DNA of 64,000 bases from Viridibacillus arenosi (GCF_001955655.1 NZ_MSPW01000003.1:62001-126000), one strand, 5' to 3'. Shown: positions 9,793 through 20,616, counted from the first letter of the stretch. Made by a program: numbers and translations. The notes: a model not told the origin generated them from the letters alone.

Positions 9793-9902
9793 AAGTCTTA
9801 TGAATATACATCGATTTATAAATTGTATATCGTGACATTAGTTTTCAGATAATGGTTTATGCAGAAAAAACTGCATGGATTGTATAATTAGATTTAATCA
9901 TT

Positions 9903-9948
9903 AAAAGGGCTATTCTAGTAGGGTATTCTACTTAGGAAAGCCCTTTTT
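9903..9948 (+). terminator. Terminator after MBL-SDR operon
   Basis: AAAAGGGCT (9903-9911) pairs with AGCCCTTTT (9939-9947), with further inner pairing (GTAG/CTAC), and runs into T residues. The remaining bases up to argG hold only the argG promoter region. Confidence 0.85.
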
Positions 9949-10041
9949 ATTATATATACAAAGGTTTAATAAGTGTTCAAACAGGTTTTGTGGGGACTTT
10001 TTAGAAACTTTAAATATTTTTAATAATGCAAGAAAATACAC

Positions 10042-10087
10042 TTGTGTTCATTTTTATTCCGTGATATGATAATTGCATAAATATTAA
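10042..10087 (+). promoter_or_regulatory. argGH promoter with possible ARG box
   Basis: TTGTGT (10042-10047), a 17-nt spacer and TATGAT (10065-10070) form a sigmaA promoter. TGCATAAATATTAA (10074-10087) covers the expected start point and matches the palindromic arginine-repressor consensus TGAATWWWWATTCA at 12 of 14 places. This suggests AhrC/ArgR repression. The promoter is likely; the operator is tentative. Confidence 0.6.
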
Positions 10088-10127
10088 ATATAAACGTATA
10101 AACATACACGACACGGAGGAATGTCAC

Positions 10128-11336
10128 ATGGCTAAAAAAGTAGTTCTTGCATATTCAGGCGGTTTAGATACATCAGTTGCGATTCAATGGTTAATCGATC
10201 AAGGTTACGAAGTAGTAGCTTGTTGCTTAGACGTAGGTGAAGGTAAAGATTTAGATTTCGTGAAAAAGAAAGCATTAGAAGTTGGTGCGATTGAATCTTA
10301 CATGATCGACGCTAAAGACGAGTTCGCTGAAGAGTACGCATTAATCTCTCTTCAAGCTCACACATGGTACGAACAAAAATATCCTTTAGTATCAGCACTA
10401 TCTCGTCCACTTATTTCTAAGAAATTAGTAGAAGTTGCTGAACAAACAGGCGCAGTTGCAGTAGCACATGGTTGTACTGGTAAAGGAAATGACCAAGTTC
10501 GTTTCGAAGTTTCTATTAAAGCATTAAACCCAGATTTAGAAGTTCTTGCACCAGTTCGTGAATGGGCTTGGAGCCGTGAAGAGGAAATTGAATACGCAAA
10601 ATCAAAGAATATTCCACTTCCTATCTCTTTAGATTCACCATTCTCAATCGACCAAAACTTATGGGGCCGTGCTAACGAATGTGGTATCTTAGAAGATCCT
10701 TGGGCTACACCACCAGAAGAAGCGTACGAGTTAACAGTATCTCTTGAAAATGCTCCAGATACTGCTGATATTATCGAAATCGAATTCGAACAAGGTGTTC
10801 CAGTAGCAATTGACGGTGTTTCTTATAAACTAGCTGACTTAATCTTAAAATTAAACGAAGTAGCTGGTAAACATGGCGTTGGCCGTATCGACCACGTTGA
10901 AAATCGTTTAGTTGGTATTAAATCACGTGAAGTTTACGAAATTCCAGGTGCACACACTTTACTATTAGCTCATAAAGAATTAGAAGATATTACACTAGTA
11001 AAAGAAATCGCTCATTACAAACCAGTAATTGAGAAAAAATTAACTGAACTTATCTATGAAGGTTTATGGTTCTCTCCATTAAGAACTGCTTTAGAAGCAT
11101 TCTTAAAAGAAACACAAAAATTTGTTAATGGTACAGTTCGTGTGAAACTATTCAAAGGCCATGCAATTGTTGAAGGACGTAAATCTCCTAACTCTCTATA
11201 TGACGAAAAATTAGCAACATATACAAAAGATGATGAATTCGATCATGCTTCTGCAGTAGGTTTCATCGAACTATGGGGTCTTCCAACAAAAGTGAACTCT
11301 ATGGTAAACAAAGGAGAAAAGAAGGTGCAAGCATGA
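10128..11336 (+). CDS. argG: Argininosuccinate synthase
   Basis: This enzyme joins citrulline and aspartate with ATP to form argininosuccinate in arginine biosynthesis. The 402-residue protein begins with the PP-loop ATPase motif [10 protein letters not shown] and has the citrulline/aspartate-binding segment [15 protein letters not shown], both diagnostic. GGAGGAATGTCAC precedes the ATG. Codon use favours the translationally preferred TTA/GTA/GAA pattern of well-expressed genes here. The stop overlaps the argH start (ATGA), giving an argGH operon behind the promoter and candidate ARG box upstream. Confidence 0.98.
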   Translation: MAKKVVLAYSGGLDTSVAIQWLIDQGYEVVACCLDVGEGKDLDFVKKKALEVGAIESYMIDAKDEFAEEYALISLQAHTWYEQKYPLVSALSRPLISKKLVEVAEQTGAVAVAHGCTGKGNDQVRFEVSIKALNPDLEVLAPVREWAWSREEEIEYAKSKNIPLPISLDSPFSIDQNLWGRANECGILEDPWATPPEEAYELTVSLENAPDTADIIEIEFEQGVPVAIDGVSYKLADLILKLNEVAGKHGVGRIDHVENRLVGIKSREVYEIPGAHTLLLAHKELEDITLVKEIAHYKPVIEKKLTELIYEGLWFSPLRTALEAFLKETQKFVNGTVRVKLFKGHAIVEGRKSPNSLYDEKLATYTKDDEFDHASAVGFIELWGLPTKVNSMVNKGEKKVQA

Positions 11337-12706
11337 GTGGTAAACTATGGGGCGGACGATTCCAAAATTCTGCAGAACAATGGGTAGATGAATTCGGAGC
11401 ATCCATCGGGTTTGACCAACAGCTTGTAACTGAAGATCTAGAAGGCAGTATTGCTCATGTTACGATGCTTGGTGCTTGTGGCATTTTATCACAAGATGAA
11501 GTCAACACGATAAAAGAAGGTCTCCATCAACTACAACAAAAAGCTACTGAGGGCTCTCTTGAGTTCTCAATTGCTAATGAAGATATTCACTTAAATCTTG
11601 AGAAAATGCTAATCGATTTAGTTGGTCCAGTTGGCGGTAAATTACATACTGGCCGTAGTCGAAATGACCAAGTCGCAACAGATATGCACTTGTTCCTTAA
11701 AAAACGTTTGCAAGAGGTTATTTCTTTAATAGAAGCTTTCCAAAAAGCAATTGTTACGCAAGCGGAAGATAACATTGATACACTTGCACCTGGTTACACG
11801 CATTTACAGCGTGCGCAGCCAATCTCATTTGCACATCATTTGATGACGTATTTCTGGATGCTAGAACGTGATAAACAACGTTTCCAAGACTCATTGAAAC
11901 GTACTGATATTTCGCCACTTGGAGCAGGTGCTCTTGCTGGTACGACTTTCCCGATTGATCGTGAAATGAGTGCTGAGCTACTTGGTTTCTCTGCAGTTTA
12001 TCAAAACAGTATGGACGCTGTAAGTGATCGTGATTTCATCGTTGAGTTCTTAAGTAACGGTTCACTTTTAATGGCGCACTTATCACGCTTTGCTGAAGAG
12101 ATCATTCTGTGGTCAAGTGAGGAGTTCAAATTCATCGAGTTAGATGATGCGTTCTCTACAGGTTCAAGTATAATGCCACAAAAGAAAAATCCTGATATGG
12201 CGGAATTAATCCGTGGTAAAGCAGGCCGTGTATACGGTAATCTAATGGGCTTACTAACTGTCTTGAAAGGAATTCCATTAGCTTATAACAAAGACATGCA
12301 AGAAGATAAAGAAGGTATGTTCGATACATTGCATACAATTGTCGGCTCGCTTAAAATCTTCGAAGGAATGGTTCGTACAATGACCGTTGCAAAAGAAACA
12401 TTGCATAAAGCAGTGCATCAAGATTTCTCTAATGCAACAGAACTTGCGGATTATTTAGCAACAAAAGGTATGCCTTTCCGTGAAGCACATGAGGTTACGG
12501 GGAAACTTGTATTCCTTTGTATCCAACGTGGCATTTACTTGTTAGACCTATCAATTGAAGACTTGCAAGAAGCAAGTTCATTAATTGAATCAGATGTGTA
12601 CGATGTATTAGCACCAGAAGCAGCAGTGCAACGTCGTCACTCTTTAGGTGGTACTGGTTTTGAGCAAGTGAAAATTCAGATTGCAAAAGCTAAAGAATGC
12701 ATATAA
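11333..12706 (+). CDS. argH: Argininosuccinate lyase
   Basis: This enzyme cleaves argininosuccinate to arginine and fumarate. The 457-residue protein is of the fumarase/aspartase superfamily. It shows the signature [12 protein letters not shown] near residues 277-288 and the catalytic-region [12 protein letters not shown] and HLQRAQP. The ATG at 11333 overlaps the argG stop and has AAGAAGGTG upstream; an in-frame start at 11273 would lie inside argG and add 20 atypical residues. The gene ends before a strong stem-loop at 12781-12806. Confidence 0.98.
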   Translation: MSGKLWGGRFQNSAEQWVDEFGASIGFDQQLVTEDLEGSIAHVTMLGACGILSQDEVNTIKEGLHQLQQKATEGSLEFSIANEDIHLNLEKMLIDLVGPVGGKLHTGRSRNDQVATDMHLFLKKRLQEVISLIEAFQKAIVTQAEDNIDTLAPGYTHLQRAQPISFAHHLMTYFWMLERDKQRFQDSLKRTDISPLGAGALAGTTFPIDREMSAELLGFSAVYQNSMDAVSDRDFIVEFLSNGSLLMAHLSRFAEEIILWSSEEFKFIELDDAFSTGSSIMPQKKNPDMAELIRGKAGRVYGNLMGLLTVLKGIPLAYNKDMQEDKEGMFDTLHTIVGSLKIFEGMVRTMTVAKETLHKAVHQDFSNATELADYLATKGMPFREAHEVTGKLVFLCIQRGIYLLDLSIEDLQEASSLIESDVYDVLAPEAAVQRRHSLGGTGFEQVKIQIAKAKECI

Positions 12707-12780
12707 AAAATAGATTGGAAGAACGTTCGCAGAGGGGAACCGATTCCATAAGTTATGGGCATACATATATGTTCCAGCAA

Positions 12781-12812
12781 AACCAACTTCCAGAGGGAAG
12801 TTGGTTTTTTGT
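12781..12812 (+). terminator. argGH terminator
   Basis: AACCAACTTCC (12781-12791) pairs with GGAAGTTGGTT (12796-12806) around AGAG, followed by a T run. The rest of 12813-13043 is very AT-rich with no supportable gene. Confidence 0.9.
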
Positions 12813-13043
12813 ATTTGCAAGTGAAAATCTTACAATTTACTACTTTAGTATAACAATTAACTCAACTATTACGAACTAACTTCTAGTTTATAGATTTCTA
12901 TTTTTTATGGAACTATTGATTAGTTATTACTACTTTCAAGTACCTAATAAGGTTGTATTAATGTCTAGTTATATTTCCAATTAAATTTCAGGCATACATT
13001 TTTTAAAAACTGGGCAAACTACTTAAATATTTAAGAAAGGCGT

Positions 13044-14507
13044 GTGGTACTTTTGAAATTTAAATTGGTCCGTACCACGAAAGTTGAACAGTTTATTAAA
13101 AAGTCTAATAACAAGAAAAATCTGGCTGAGCAAACCATTGAAACGTTAAAGAAAAATACACGCAATGTAGATGATGTTTTATTCAAAAAAATTCCTACAG
13201 ATGAAGGCGTTGTTACTGTCATTTATTCTTCATCACTTGTAGAGAAAATGACGCTGCAATCGATGGTTTTTATACCTTTAGCTAATCATATAAATCAAAT
13301 TCACCAAGTATCTGAAGTAATCGACGCTTCTGATCTCAAGGGCATTACTGCAAAGCTAGACTCTGGCCAAACGCTATTGTATTTTCATCAAACAAATACA
13401 ATATTAACTATTGACACATATAGTGCGCCAACACGTGCTATAACGAATACAGAAACAGAGTCGACGGTTATTGGACCACAAGATGCGTTTTCAGAATCAT
13501 TAGAGACAAATATATCTTTAGTTAGAAGACGTATTCAAAATCCGAAGTTGAAAAATGAAGATCAAACCATTGGAACAGAAGCGAATATAAGAATTTCAAT
13601 AATGTACATGGAGGATACTGTAAATAAGGAGAGTTTAGATACTTTAAAAAAGCGAATCAATAAAATTGATTATCCTTCATTTACGGATATTTCCGTGTTA
13701 AAGCAATTAATTGAAGATAATCCTTTATCGCCATTCCCACAGTATTACATGAGTGTACGACCGGATAGTATTAGTCGATATCTTATTGATGGTAGAATTG
13801 TTATTTTCATGGATAATAGTCAAGCTGCAGTCGTTTGTCCTACATCATTTTTTGAAATGTTTATCTCTATTGAAGATTATTATAATCGTTGGACAACGGC
13901 GTCTTTACTTCGAATGCTACGATTTTTTGGGTTTTTCTTAACAATCATGATAACACCTATGTATATTTCTGCATTAACTTTTCATCCCGAGATTCTTCCA
14001 TATGAACTACTTCTAAATCTACAAGAATCAAGAAGCAAAGTTCCATTTCCACCACTTTTTGAAGTATTGTTTATTGAATTAATCATAGAAGTATTAAGGG
14101 AAGCTGGTTCACGAATGCCCGCTAAAGTAGGGCAAACGATCGGTATCGTAGGAGGTATTGTAATTGGAACTGCAGCGGTAGAAGCCGGATTGATAAGTAA
14201 TATACTTGTAGTATTGGTTGCAACTTCTGCATTACTTTCATTTCTTCCTCCAATTTTTTTAATGAGTAATACAAGTAGATTTATTCGATACTTTTTTATT
14301 TTATCTGCAGGTTTGTTTGGTTTGTTTGGACAAATGTTGGCATTTGCTTGGCTAATAACGCATTTAGAAGGGTTAAAATCTTTGGGAACGCCGTATTTGG
14401 CACCCATTATTCCTAGAAAGGCTTCAGATTTGTTGGATAGTATTATAAGATTTCCGACTGCATTATTAAAAAGTAAGACGGGCATTTCAAAATCACAGAA
14501 AAAGTAA
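13044..14507 (+). CDS. Spore germination protein, GerA family (subunit A)
   Basis: This is the A subunit of a GerA-type nutrient germinant receptor in the inner spore membrane. The 487-residue protein has a soluble N-terminal region with conserved TDISVLKQLIEDNPLSPFPQ. Its C-terminal half carries several membrane segments, including the family motif VLREAGSRMPAKVGQTIGIVGG. The start is uncertain: GTG 13044 lies only 3 nt after AAAGG, whereas TTG 13053 has a 12-nt spacing. It heads a gerA-gerB-gerC operon, so it is likely expressed in the forespore, but I could not assign a sigmaG promoter with confidence. Confidence 0.93.
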   Translation: MVLLKFKLVRTTKVEQFIKKSNNKKNLAEQTIETLKKNTRNVDDVLFKKIPTDEGVVTVIYSSSLVEKMTLQSMVFIPLANHINQIHQVSEVIDASDLKGITAKLDSGQTLLYFHQTNTILTIDTYSAPTRAITNTETESTVIGPQDAFSESLETNISLVRRRIQNPKLKNEDQTIGTEANIRISIMYMEDTVNKESLDTLKKRINKIDYPSFTDISVLKQLIEDNPLSPFPQYYMSVRPDSISRYLIDGRIVIFMDNSQAAVVCPTSFFEMFISIEDYYNRWTTASLLRMLRFFGFFLTIMITPMYISALTFHPEILPYELLLNLQESRSKVPFPPLFEVLFIELIIEVLREAGSRMPAKVGQTIGIVGGIVIGTAAVEAGLISNILVVLVATSALLSFLPPIFLMSNTSRFIRYFFILSAGLFGLFGQMLAFAWLITHLEGLKSLGTPYLAPIIPRKASDLLDSIIRFPTALLKSKTGISKSQKK

Positions 14508-14536
14508 ATGTTTCAAAAGAATTGAGGTAGATTAAG

Positions 14537-15616
14537 TTGAGTACTAACAAACAGAAATTTTTAAATAGATATCATGTTATCTTTTTGGTCCAAAGCGTAA
14601 TGATCGGTACTGGAATACTCACTCTACCTCAAAAACTGAGTGCTTTAGGTTATAGTCAAACACTTTTTCCTATCCTTTTTGGGATAATTGCAAGTCTAAC
14701 ACTATTACCGATGATATGGATTAATAGTAAATTTCCTAATGATAACTTATTTCGGATCAATGAAATACTATTAGGAAAATGGTTAGGGAAGTGTGTAAAT
14801 TTATTTATTGTCTTGCAATTTTTGGTTTTTACAGCAGGGATTGTTAGTAATTATATGCATCTTATACAAAGCACGGCACTTCCAGAGCAAACTATTACTG
14901 CACCTGCTTTCTTTTTTCTATTATTACTTATTTATATAGTCCGTGGAGGGATTAGATCTGTAGCAAGGTTCTGCATCTTAACTTTTTTTATAACTCTGCC
15001 TATGTTTTATTTTCTTCGTTGGGCAATTGAAAAAGGAGATGTGAGTCATTTTCTTCCTATATTCAATTTTAATGGCAAAGAATTTTATGATGCGATGAAA
15101 AAAGGTTATTTATCTATCTTAGGCTATGAATTAATTATGTTTTATTTCCCGAATATTATAGATCAAAAAAAAGCGTATAAACATGCATTAATAGGGATCT
15201 GGATAAGCATAGTTCTTTGTTTTATAACAACAGCAGTAAGTGTGATGTATTTCTCAGAATGGCAGTTAAAATATGTAGAGTTTTCGGTATTAAATTTGTT
15301 TAAAGCTGGAGAATTTTCTTTTATTGAACGAATCGATATTATTGGAATGACACTGTGGGTATTCCTAATTTTGTCTACAGCTACAGTGTATTTATGGAGT
15401 GCGAAGAAAGGGATGGATTCTTTATTATCTAAAGAAAGGAAAAATTATATTTATATTCTTGCACTAATTATTTTCCTGATTGTGAAGATGCCATTTCCTC
15501 AAGAATTCCAAGAAAAATTATTTTCAGCAAGCAACTATGTTGGATATGTGATGGTAGTTTGGCCGATTTTCTTGGCCATAGTACATCTACTTAGAAAAAA
15601 GCAGGTGCAAGCATGA
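14537..15616 (+). CDS. Spore germination permease, GerB family (subunit B)
   Basis: This is an amino-acid-permease-like (APC superfamily) B subunit of the germinant receptor, where the germinant is thought to bind. The 359-residue protein shows about ten hydrophobic segments. The N-terminal helix starts with YHVIFLVQSVMIGTGILTLP, typical of the endospore germination permease family, followed by IVRGGIRSVARF. The start is TTG with GAGGTAG upstream. The reading frame overlaps the lipoprotein gene by 4 bp, so the B and C subunits are translationally coupled. Confidence 0.93.
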   Translation: MSTNKQKFLNRYHVIFLVQSVMIGTGILTLPQKLSALGYSQTLFPILFGIIASLTLLPMIWINSKFPNDNLFRINEILLGKWLGKCVNLFIVLQFLVFTAGIVSNYMHLIQSTALPEQTITAPAFFFLLLLIYIVRGGIRSVARFCILTFFITLPMFYFLRWAIEKGDVSHFLPIFNFNGKEFYDAMKKGYLSILGYELIMFYFPNIIDQKKAYKHALIGIWISIVLCFITTAVSVMYFSEWQLKYVEFSVLNLFKAGEFSFIERIDIIGMTLWVFLILSTATVYLWSAKKGMDSLLSKERKNYIYILALIIFLIVKMPFPQEFQEKLFSASNYVGYVMVVWPIFLAIVHLLRKKQVQA

Positions 15617-16725
15617 GCAATAAAATTGTATTGATATCTACTGTTTTTGTACTCATTTTTTTGGTAGGTTGTTCAGAGAAAGAGGTAAAAGTACCATTAG
15701 AAGAAGTAGGTATGGTTGGTATAATGGCATTTGACTATATAGACGAAGATACAACTAAATTAACCGTAGCGATACCACAATATTCGCCAGAAGCGCAACG
15801 GAATACACAGATTTTCTCAGTGAAAACAGACTTAGTTTCTAAGGGAATTGTTAAAATCGAGAAACTTTCAGATAAAAAAGTTATTTTAAACCAATTACGT
15901 GTTGTTCTTATTAATGAGGAATATGCACGAAAGGGAAAAGTGCAGAAAGTCATTCAAAATTTATATAGAGATGCTGAAGTAGGTAATAAAGTACTTATTG
16001 CAGTAGTTAATGGAAATGGAGAAGATTTGTTAAAGGGCGAATATTTGGACAAACCAAATATCAACTTTTATTTAAATGATTTATTACTGCCTAGTATCAA
16101 TACTGCTTTTAATCCGAATACCAATATTCATGATTTTATATACACGTTAACAAATCCAGTATTTGATCCGATTATTCCGATAATAGAAAAAGTCGACGAT
16201 AAAATAGAGATTAAGGGAGTTGCTTTGTTCAAGAATAAAAATATGTTCGAGAGTATTACACCAAGTGAAGCACTCATTATTCAAGCATTACAAGGTAAAA
16301 AGAAACTTGCACCATTACCATTAGATTTAAATAAAGGTAATGGCAAAGAAGTAGTCATGCTCGATTTAATTGAAAGTAAGGTTAAAGTAAAAAGTAATAA
16401 AAACCATGATTCTCCAAAGCTAACTATTACATTAAATGTAAAAGGAACGCTTAGTGAATATAAAGGTAAAAGAGAGCATGAATTGAATACGCCAAAAAGT
16501 ATAGCAATTCTAGAAGATGATATTGATAAACAACTGAGTAAAGACATTGAAGATTTTTTAGACAAACTTAAAGGTTTGAAGATCGACCCAATTGGTCTAA
16601 GTGAAAATTTTCGAATGTATTACAAAGGGGAATGGAATAAAAAACTGACGGAAAAAACCATTGCTAAGTTAATTGTGGATGTCCATGTTAAAACGGCTAT
16701 TATTAGTACAGGTACTTTAAAATGA
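15613..16725 (+). CDS. Germination lipoprotein, Ger(x)C family (subunit C)
   Basis: This is the lipoprotein C subunit that completes the germinant receptor. Its signal peptide ends in a lipobox LVGC, so Cys20 should be lipidated and the mature protein anchored on the outer face of the inner spore membrane. The remaining 350 residues contain the Ger(x)C features TLTNPVFDPIIPIIEK and GVALFKNKNMF, and a C-terminal domain ending in HVKTAIISTGTLK. It overlaps gerB by 4 bp and has AAGCAGGTG upstream. Complete A, B and C subunits suggest an intact receptor; the germinant cannot be predicted. Confidence 0.93.
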   Translation: MSNKIVLISTVFVLIFLVGCSEKEVKVPLEEVGMVGIMAFDYIDEDTTKLTVAIPQYSPEAQRNTQIFSVKTDLVSKGIVKIEKLSDKKVILNQLRVVLINEEYARKGKVQKVIQNLYRDAEVGNKVLIAVVNGNGEDLLKGEYLDKPNINFYLNDLLLPSINTAFNPNTNIHDFIYTLTNPVFDPIIPIIEKVDDKIEIKGVALFKNKNMFESITPSEALIIQALQGKKKLAPLPLDLNKGNGKEVVMLDLIESKVKVKSNKNHDSPKLTITLNVKGTLSEYKGKREHELNTPKSIAILEDDIDKQLSKDIEDFLDKLKGLKIDPIGLSENFRMYYKGEWNKKLTEKTIAKLIVDVHVKTAIISTGTLK

Positions 16726-16904
16726 ATTTGACACTTTCTTTTGAAATTGCACATAAACGGTTTATCGTATTAAATTTAATCTACCTTTATTACACTTGAA
16801 TTATTGGAATAGTTGGTTCAATTGCTAATTCTGGTAGTTCAAGATGGGTTTGGTTTAAGTTTCTTCCGTAAATCTAATTGAATAAATGATGTGAAAACTA
16901 TAGG

Positions 16905-16947
16905 TAATCCTTTATGATTTTATAAATAATAAAGGGTTATTTTTTTG
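16905..16947 (+). terminator. ger operon terminator
   Basis: TAATCCTTTAT (16905-16915) pairs, with one G-U, to ATAAAGGGTTA (16929-16939) and is followed by a T run. The rest of 16726-17075 is AT-rich and appears non-coding. Confidence 0.75.
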
Positions 16948-17075
16948 TGGGCATTTTAAAATGAATTGAAAAATAAAAAAATATTTAGGAAACCGAAATT
17001 ATTTTATTTTTTATCTTCAATCATTTCAGAATATTTGATAAACTGGTATTTGTGAAGAAAAGAAGGTGAATAGAG

Positions 17076-18836
17076 ATGAAGGTATTTTTTGAATTAGGTT
17101 GGTTCTTTAAAGAGCGTAAGAAGCAATACTTAGTGGGAATTTCGCTCTTAATCATGGTGGCAATGTTACAGTTAGTACCGCCAAAAATTATTGGTGTTGT
17201 TGTCGATGAAATTGGCGGTGGCAACTTAACTGTGGGCTCGCTAGTTAAATGGTTGAGTCTATTAGCTGCTTCTGCAATATTGATGTATGTGATTCGCTAT
17301 TATTGGCGGATTATGATTTTTGGATCGTCTATGACACTAGCTAAAAGGTTACGTGCAAAATTATTTCATCACTTTACGTCGATGGCACCGTCCTTTTATC
17401 AAAAACGTCGTATCGGAGATTTAATGGCACATGCCACAAATGATGTATCAGCTGTGCAACAAACAGCGGGAAATGGTGTTTTAACTCTTGTAGATTCTAT
17501 TACAACAGGGGGCTTTGTAATCTTGGCAATGGCCATTACGATCGATTGGAAGCTAACGTTAATCGCTTTAATTCCAATGCCGTTTATGGCGCTGTCAACG
17601 AATTATTACGGTAAACTTTTACATGCACGTTTTCATCATGCGCAAGCCGCGTTTTCGGACTTAAATGATAAAACGCAGGAAAGTATTACTGGTATAAAAG
17701 TGATGAAGACATTTGGTCAAGACAAAGAGGATATCGCAGATTTTAAACGATTATCTGACGAAGTTGTTGCGAAAAATACACGAGTGGCAAAGGTGGATTC
17801 ACTATTTGATCCAACAATTTCACTTGTTGTAGGTATATCATTTTTCTTAACGATTATATTTGGATCTAAATTTGTCGTTGCTGGCGATATGACACTTGGC
17901 GATTTAGTATCGTTTACATCATACTTAGGTCTGCTTGTGTGGCCAATGTTGGCATTTGGTTTACTTTTCAACATCATGGAGCGAGGTAGTGCATCATATG
18001 ACCGAATTCAAAATCTATTATCAGAGAAAATGGATGTTGAAGATAAAGAAGATGCATTATCCATTCGACCACATGGGGATATCGAGTTTAATATTAATTC
18101 ATTTACATTCCCTGGTGATGAGACACCGGCATTAAAAGATGTACAGTTCAAGTTGAAACGTGGTGAAACACTCGGTATTGTCGGCAAGACGGGAGCAGGT
18201 AAAACTGCGATATTAAAACTATTAATGCGTGAATTTGACGGCTACGATGGGGAGATTCGTTACGGAGAGCATGTCATAGGAGATTATCAAGCAATAAAAT
18301 TACGCGAAGCAATTGGCTATGTGCCGCAAGAGCATTTCTTATTCTCTGCATCCTTATATCAAAATATAGCTTTTACAAACCCGGATGTTGGTGAAGATGA
18401 AGTGACAAATGCTGCGCGAATTGCACAAATTCATGATGATATATTGCGCTTTACGGAAGGTTACAATACCGTCGTCGGAGAGCGAGGAGTATCACTTTCT
18501 GGAGGACAGAAACAACGGATATCGATTGCACGAGCGTTGTTAATGAAGCCTGAACTGCTCATATTAGACGATTCTTTATCAGCAGTTGACGCAAAGACAG
18601 AAGAAGCCATTTTAGAGTCATTAAAAGAAGCTAGAACAGACGCTACGACAATTATTACGTCCCACCGATTAAGTGCACTTGTCCATGCGCATCTCATCAT
18701 TGTTTTACATGATGGGGCAGTTGTAGAAAAAGGAACACATGAAAAGTTAATGGCACTTAAAGGTCGTTATTTCGAAATGTATCAATTGCAACAACTTGAA
18801 CAACAGGTTGAAGAGGGGGTGAGTCAACATGAATGA
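17076..18836 (+). CDS. yheI: Heterodimeric ABC exporter subunit, YheI (BmrC)-like
   Basis: This is a half-transporter with an N-terminal six-helix exporter domain and a C-terminal ATPase, 586 residues. The N-terminus ELGWFFKERKKQY and MVPPKI-like region resemble Bacillus YheI. Walker A is GKTGAGKT near 370 and the signature is canonical LSGGQ near 474. The residue after Walker B (LLILDDSLSAVD) is Asp rather than catalytic Glu, so this subunit contributes the degenerate site half. It overlaps the next gene by 8 bp, as expected for a BmrCD-type multidrug exporter. Substrate is inferred only from the family. Confidence 0.88.
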   Translation: MKVFFELGWFFKERKKQYLVGISLLIMVAMLQLVPPKIIGVVVDEIGGGNLTVGSLVKWLSLLAASAILMYVIRYYWRIMIFGSSMTLAKRLRAKLFHHFTSMAPSFYQKRRIGDLMAHATNDVSAVQQTAGNGVLTLVDSITTGGFVILAMAITIDWKLTLIALIPMPFMALSTNYYGKLLHARFHHAQAAFSDLNDKTQESITGIKVMKTFGQDKEDIADFKRLSDEVVAKNTRVAKVDSLFDPTISLVVGISFFLTIIFGSKFVVAGDMTLGDLVSFTSYLGLLVWPMLAFGLLFNIMERGSASYDRIQNLLSEKMDVEDKEDALSIRPHGDIEFNINSFTFPGDETPALKDVQFKLKRGETLGIVGKTGAGKTAILKLLMREFDGYDGEIRYGEHVIGDYQAIKLREAIGYVPQEHFLFSASLYQNIAFTNPDVGEDEVTNAARIAQIHDDILRFTEGYNTVVGERGVSLSGGQKQRISIARALLMKPELLILDDSLSAVDAKTEEAILESLKEARTDATTIITSHRLSALVHAHLIIVLHDGAVVEKGTHEKLMALKGRYFEMYQLQQLEQQVEEGVSQHE

Positions 18837-20616
18837 AGAACAAAAAATCACCCTAACAGGTAAGGAACAGTGGCAAGTATTAAAGCGACTCCTTACATAT
18901 TTGAAACCACATAAAAAGTCCATTGTGATTGCATTAATGTTGCTCTTAATTACTGTTCTCGGCGATATACTCGGACCATTGTTAATTAAAATATTTATGG
19001 ATGATTATTTAACACCACGTCATTTCCCGACAAATACGTTAATCACCTTAGCTGCGGTATACATTGGCATTCAAATATTGAATTCGGTTATTAGTTATTT
19101 ACAGATGCTTCGTTTCAATGTGCTAGCTCTTAAGGTAATCCAGCAGTTACGAATAGATGTCTATACAAAGGTTCATAAACTAGGTATGCGCTATTTTGAT
19201 AAAACACCAGCTGGTAGTATCGTATCTCGTGTAACGAATGATACGGAAGCCATTATGGATATGTTCGTTAGTGTATTAATTGGCTTTGTACAAAGTGGCT
19301 TTTTAGTCATCGGAGTATATATTGCAATGTTTGTATTAAACTGGAAACTGGCATTAGCAACAGTTATTTTACTACCTATTCTTTTCTGTATTGTCTATAT
19401 TTATAGAAAATATAGTGCCTTTTATTATATGGATATGCGTGAAAGACTGAGTCAATTAAATGCCAAACTTGCAGAATCATTATCTGGTATGTCGATTGTG
19501 CAGGCATTTCGTCAGGAAAAACGTTTCCGAGATGAGTTTGACGAGATAAATGAAAAGCATTATAAAGCAGTGATGAGTAGTATTAAACTAGATGGTTTAT
19601 TATTAAGACCTGTCATTGACTTGGTGTATGCGTTTGGTCTAATTTTAATGTTGAGCTTTTTTGGGATAACATCCTTTAGTGAACCGGTAGAAATCGGTGT
19701 CATTTATGCATTTGTCAGCTATATTAATCGCTTTTTTGAACCGATTAATCAAGTCATGCAAAGACTTTCAATTTTCCAGCAAGCGATTGTTTCTGCATCA
19801 CGCGTCTTTACATTATTGGACGACAAGGAATTAGATCCTCAGCAACTCGATGATTCTTCTGTGAAAATGTCAGACGGTCATATTGAATTCCGAAATGTAA
19901 CATTCTCATATGATGGTAAGACTGATGTTTTGAAAAATATTTCATTTACCGTTAAACCTGGTGAAACGGTCGCGCTTGTCGGTCATACTGGGAGCGGAAA
20001 AAGTTCAATTATTAACCTATTAATGCGATTTTACGAGTTTGAAAGAGGAGAGATTTTAATAGATGGGCAGTCGATTAAAAATTTCCCGAAACAAACGTTG
20101 AGACAGCAGATGGGTCTAGTATTACAAGAACCATTCTTGTTTTACGGAAATATTGAAAGTAATATCAAACTCTTTAATGAAAACCTGTCGGAAGAAGATG
20201 TCAAAGCTGCAGCAGAGTTTGTGCAAGCAGATCAATTTATCGAATCCATGCCAAATGGCTATAAACATCAAGTGTCAGAACGTGGTTCCACATTCTCAAG
20301 TGGGCAAAGGCAGCTCATTGCATTTGCGCGAACTATTGCAACGAATCCGAAAGTGCTCGTATTAGATGAAGCAACAGCAACAATCGATACAGAAACTGAA
20401 GTAGCCATTCAAGGAAGTCTCGACAAAATGCGTCAAGGTCGTACAACAATTGCCATCGCGCATCGCCTAAGTACGATACAAGATGCCGAGCAAATATTAG
20501 TGCTCCACCATGGTGAAATTGTCGAGCGAGGAACACATCAAGAGTTACTTGCTAAAAATGGCTTGTATCATAAGATGTATCAGTTACAAAATGGATTAGT
20601 TCAAGAAGTAGGATAG
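18829..20616 (+). CDS. yheH: Heterodimeric ABC exporter subunit, YheH (BmrD)-like
   Basis: This is the second half-transporter, 595 residues: a six-helix membrane domain, then an ATPase with Walker A GHTGSGKS near 385. The Walker B VLVLDEATA retains the catalytic Glu. Its signature is altered to FSSGQ in place of LSGGQ. Together with the partner's Asp substitution, this predicts one consensus and one degenerate ATP site in the dimer, the arrangement known for BmrCD and TM287/288. It is shorter than Bacillus subtilis YheH, which has an extra N-terminal segment. I found no bmrB-like attenuator upstream of the pair. Confidence 0.88.
   Translation: MNEEQKITLTGKEQWQVLKRLLTYLKPHKKSIVIALMLLLITVLGDILGPLLIKIFMDDYLTPRHFPTNTLITLAAVYIGIQILNSVISYLQMLRFNVLALKVIQQLRIDVYTKVHKLGMRYFDKTPAGSIVSRVTNDTEAIMDMFVSVLIGFVQSGFLVIGVYIAMFVLNWKLALATVILLPILFCIVYIYRKYSAFYYMDMRERLSQLNAKLAESLSGMSIVQAFRQEKRFRDEFDEINEKHYKAVMSSIKLDGLLLRPVIDLVYAFGLILMLSFFGITSFSEPVEIGVIYAFVSYINRFFEPINQVMQRLSIFQQAIVSASRVFTLLDDKELDPQQLDDSSVKMSDGHIEFRNVTFSYDGKTDVLKNISFTVKPGETVALVGHTGSGKSSIINLLMRFYEFERGEILIDGQSIKNFPKQTLRQQMGLVLQEPFLFYGNIESNIKLFNENLSEEDVKAAAEFVQADQFIESMPNGYKHQVSERGSTFSSGQRQLIAFARTIATNPKVLVLDEATATIDTETEVAIQGSLDKMRQGRTTIAIAHRLSTIQDAEQILVLHHGEIVERGTHQELLAKNGLYHKMYQLQNGLVQEVG

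Noticed and set aside
12697-12879. 60-codon frame after argH
   Set aside because: It starts inside argH and runs through the argGH terminator; it is not a gene.
12960-13000. Possible sigmaG promoter (CATACAT with an upstream GTTATA) before the ger operon
   Set aside because: The -10 element mismatches the consensus at its last two bases and the -35 is weak, so it was not listed as a feature.
13982-14485. 167-codon minus-strand frame opposite the gerA-family gene
   Set aside because: It lies entirely within the antisense of a clear membrane-protein gene and has no start signals.
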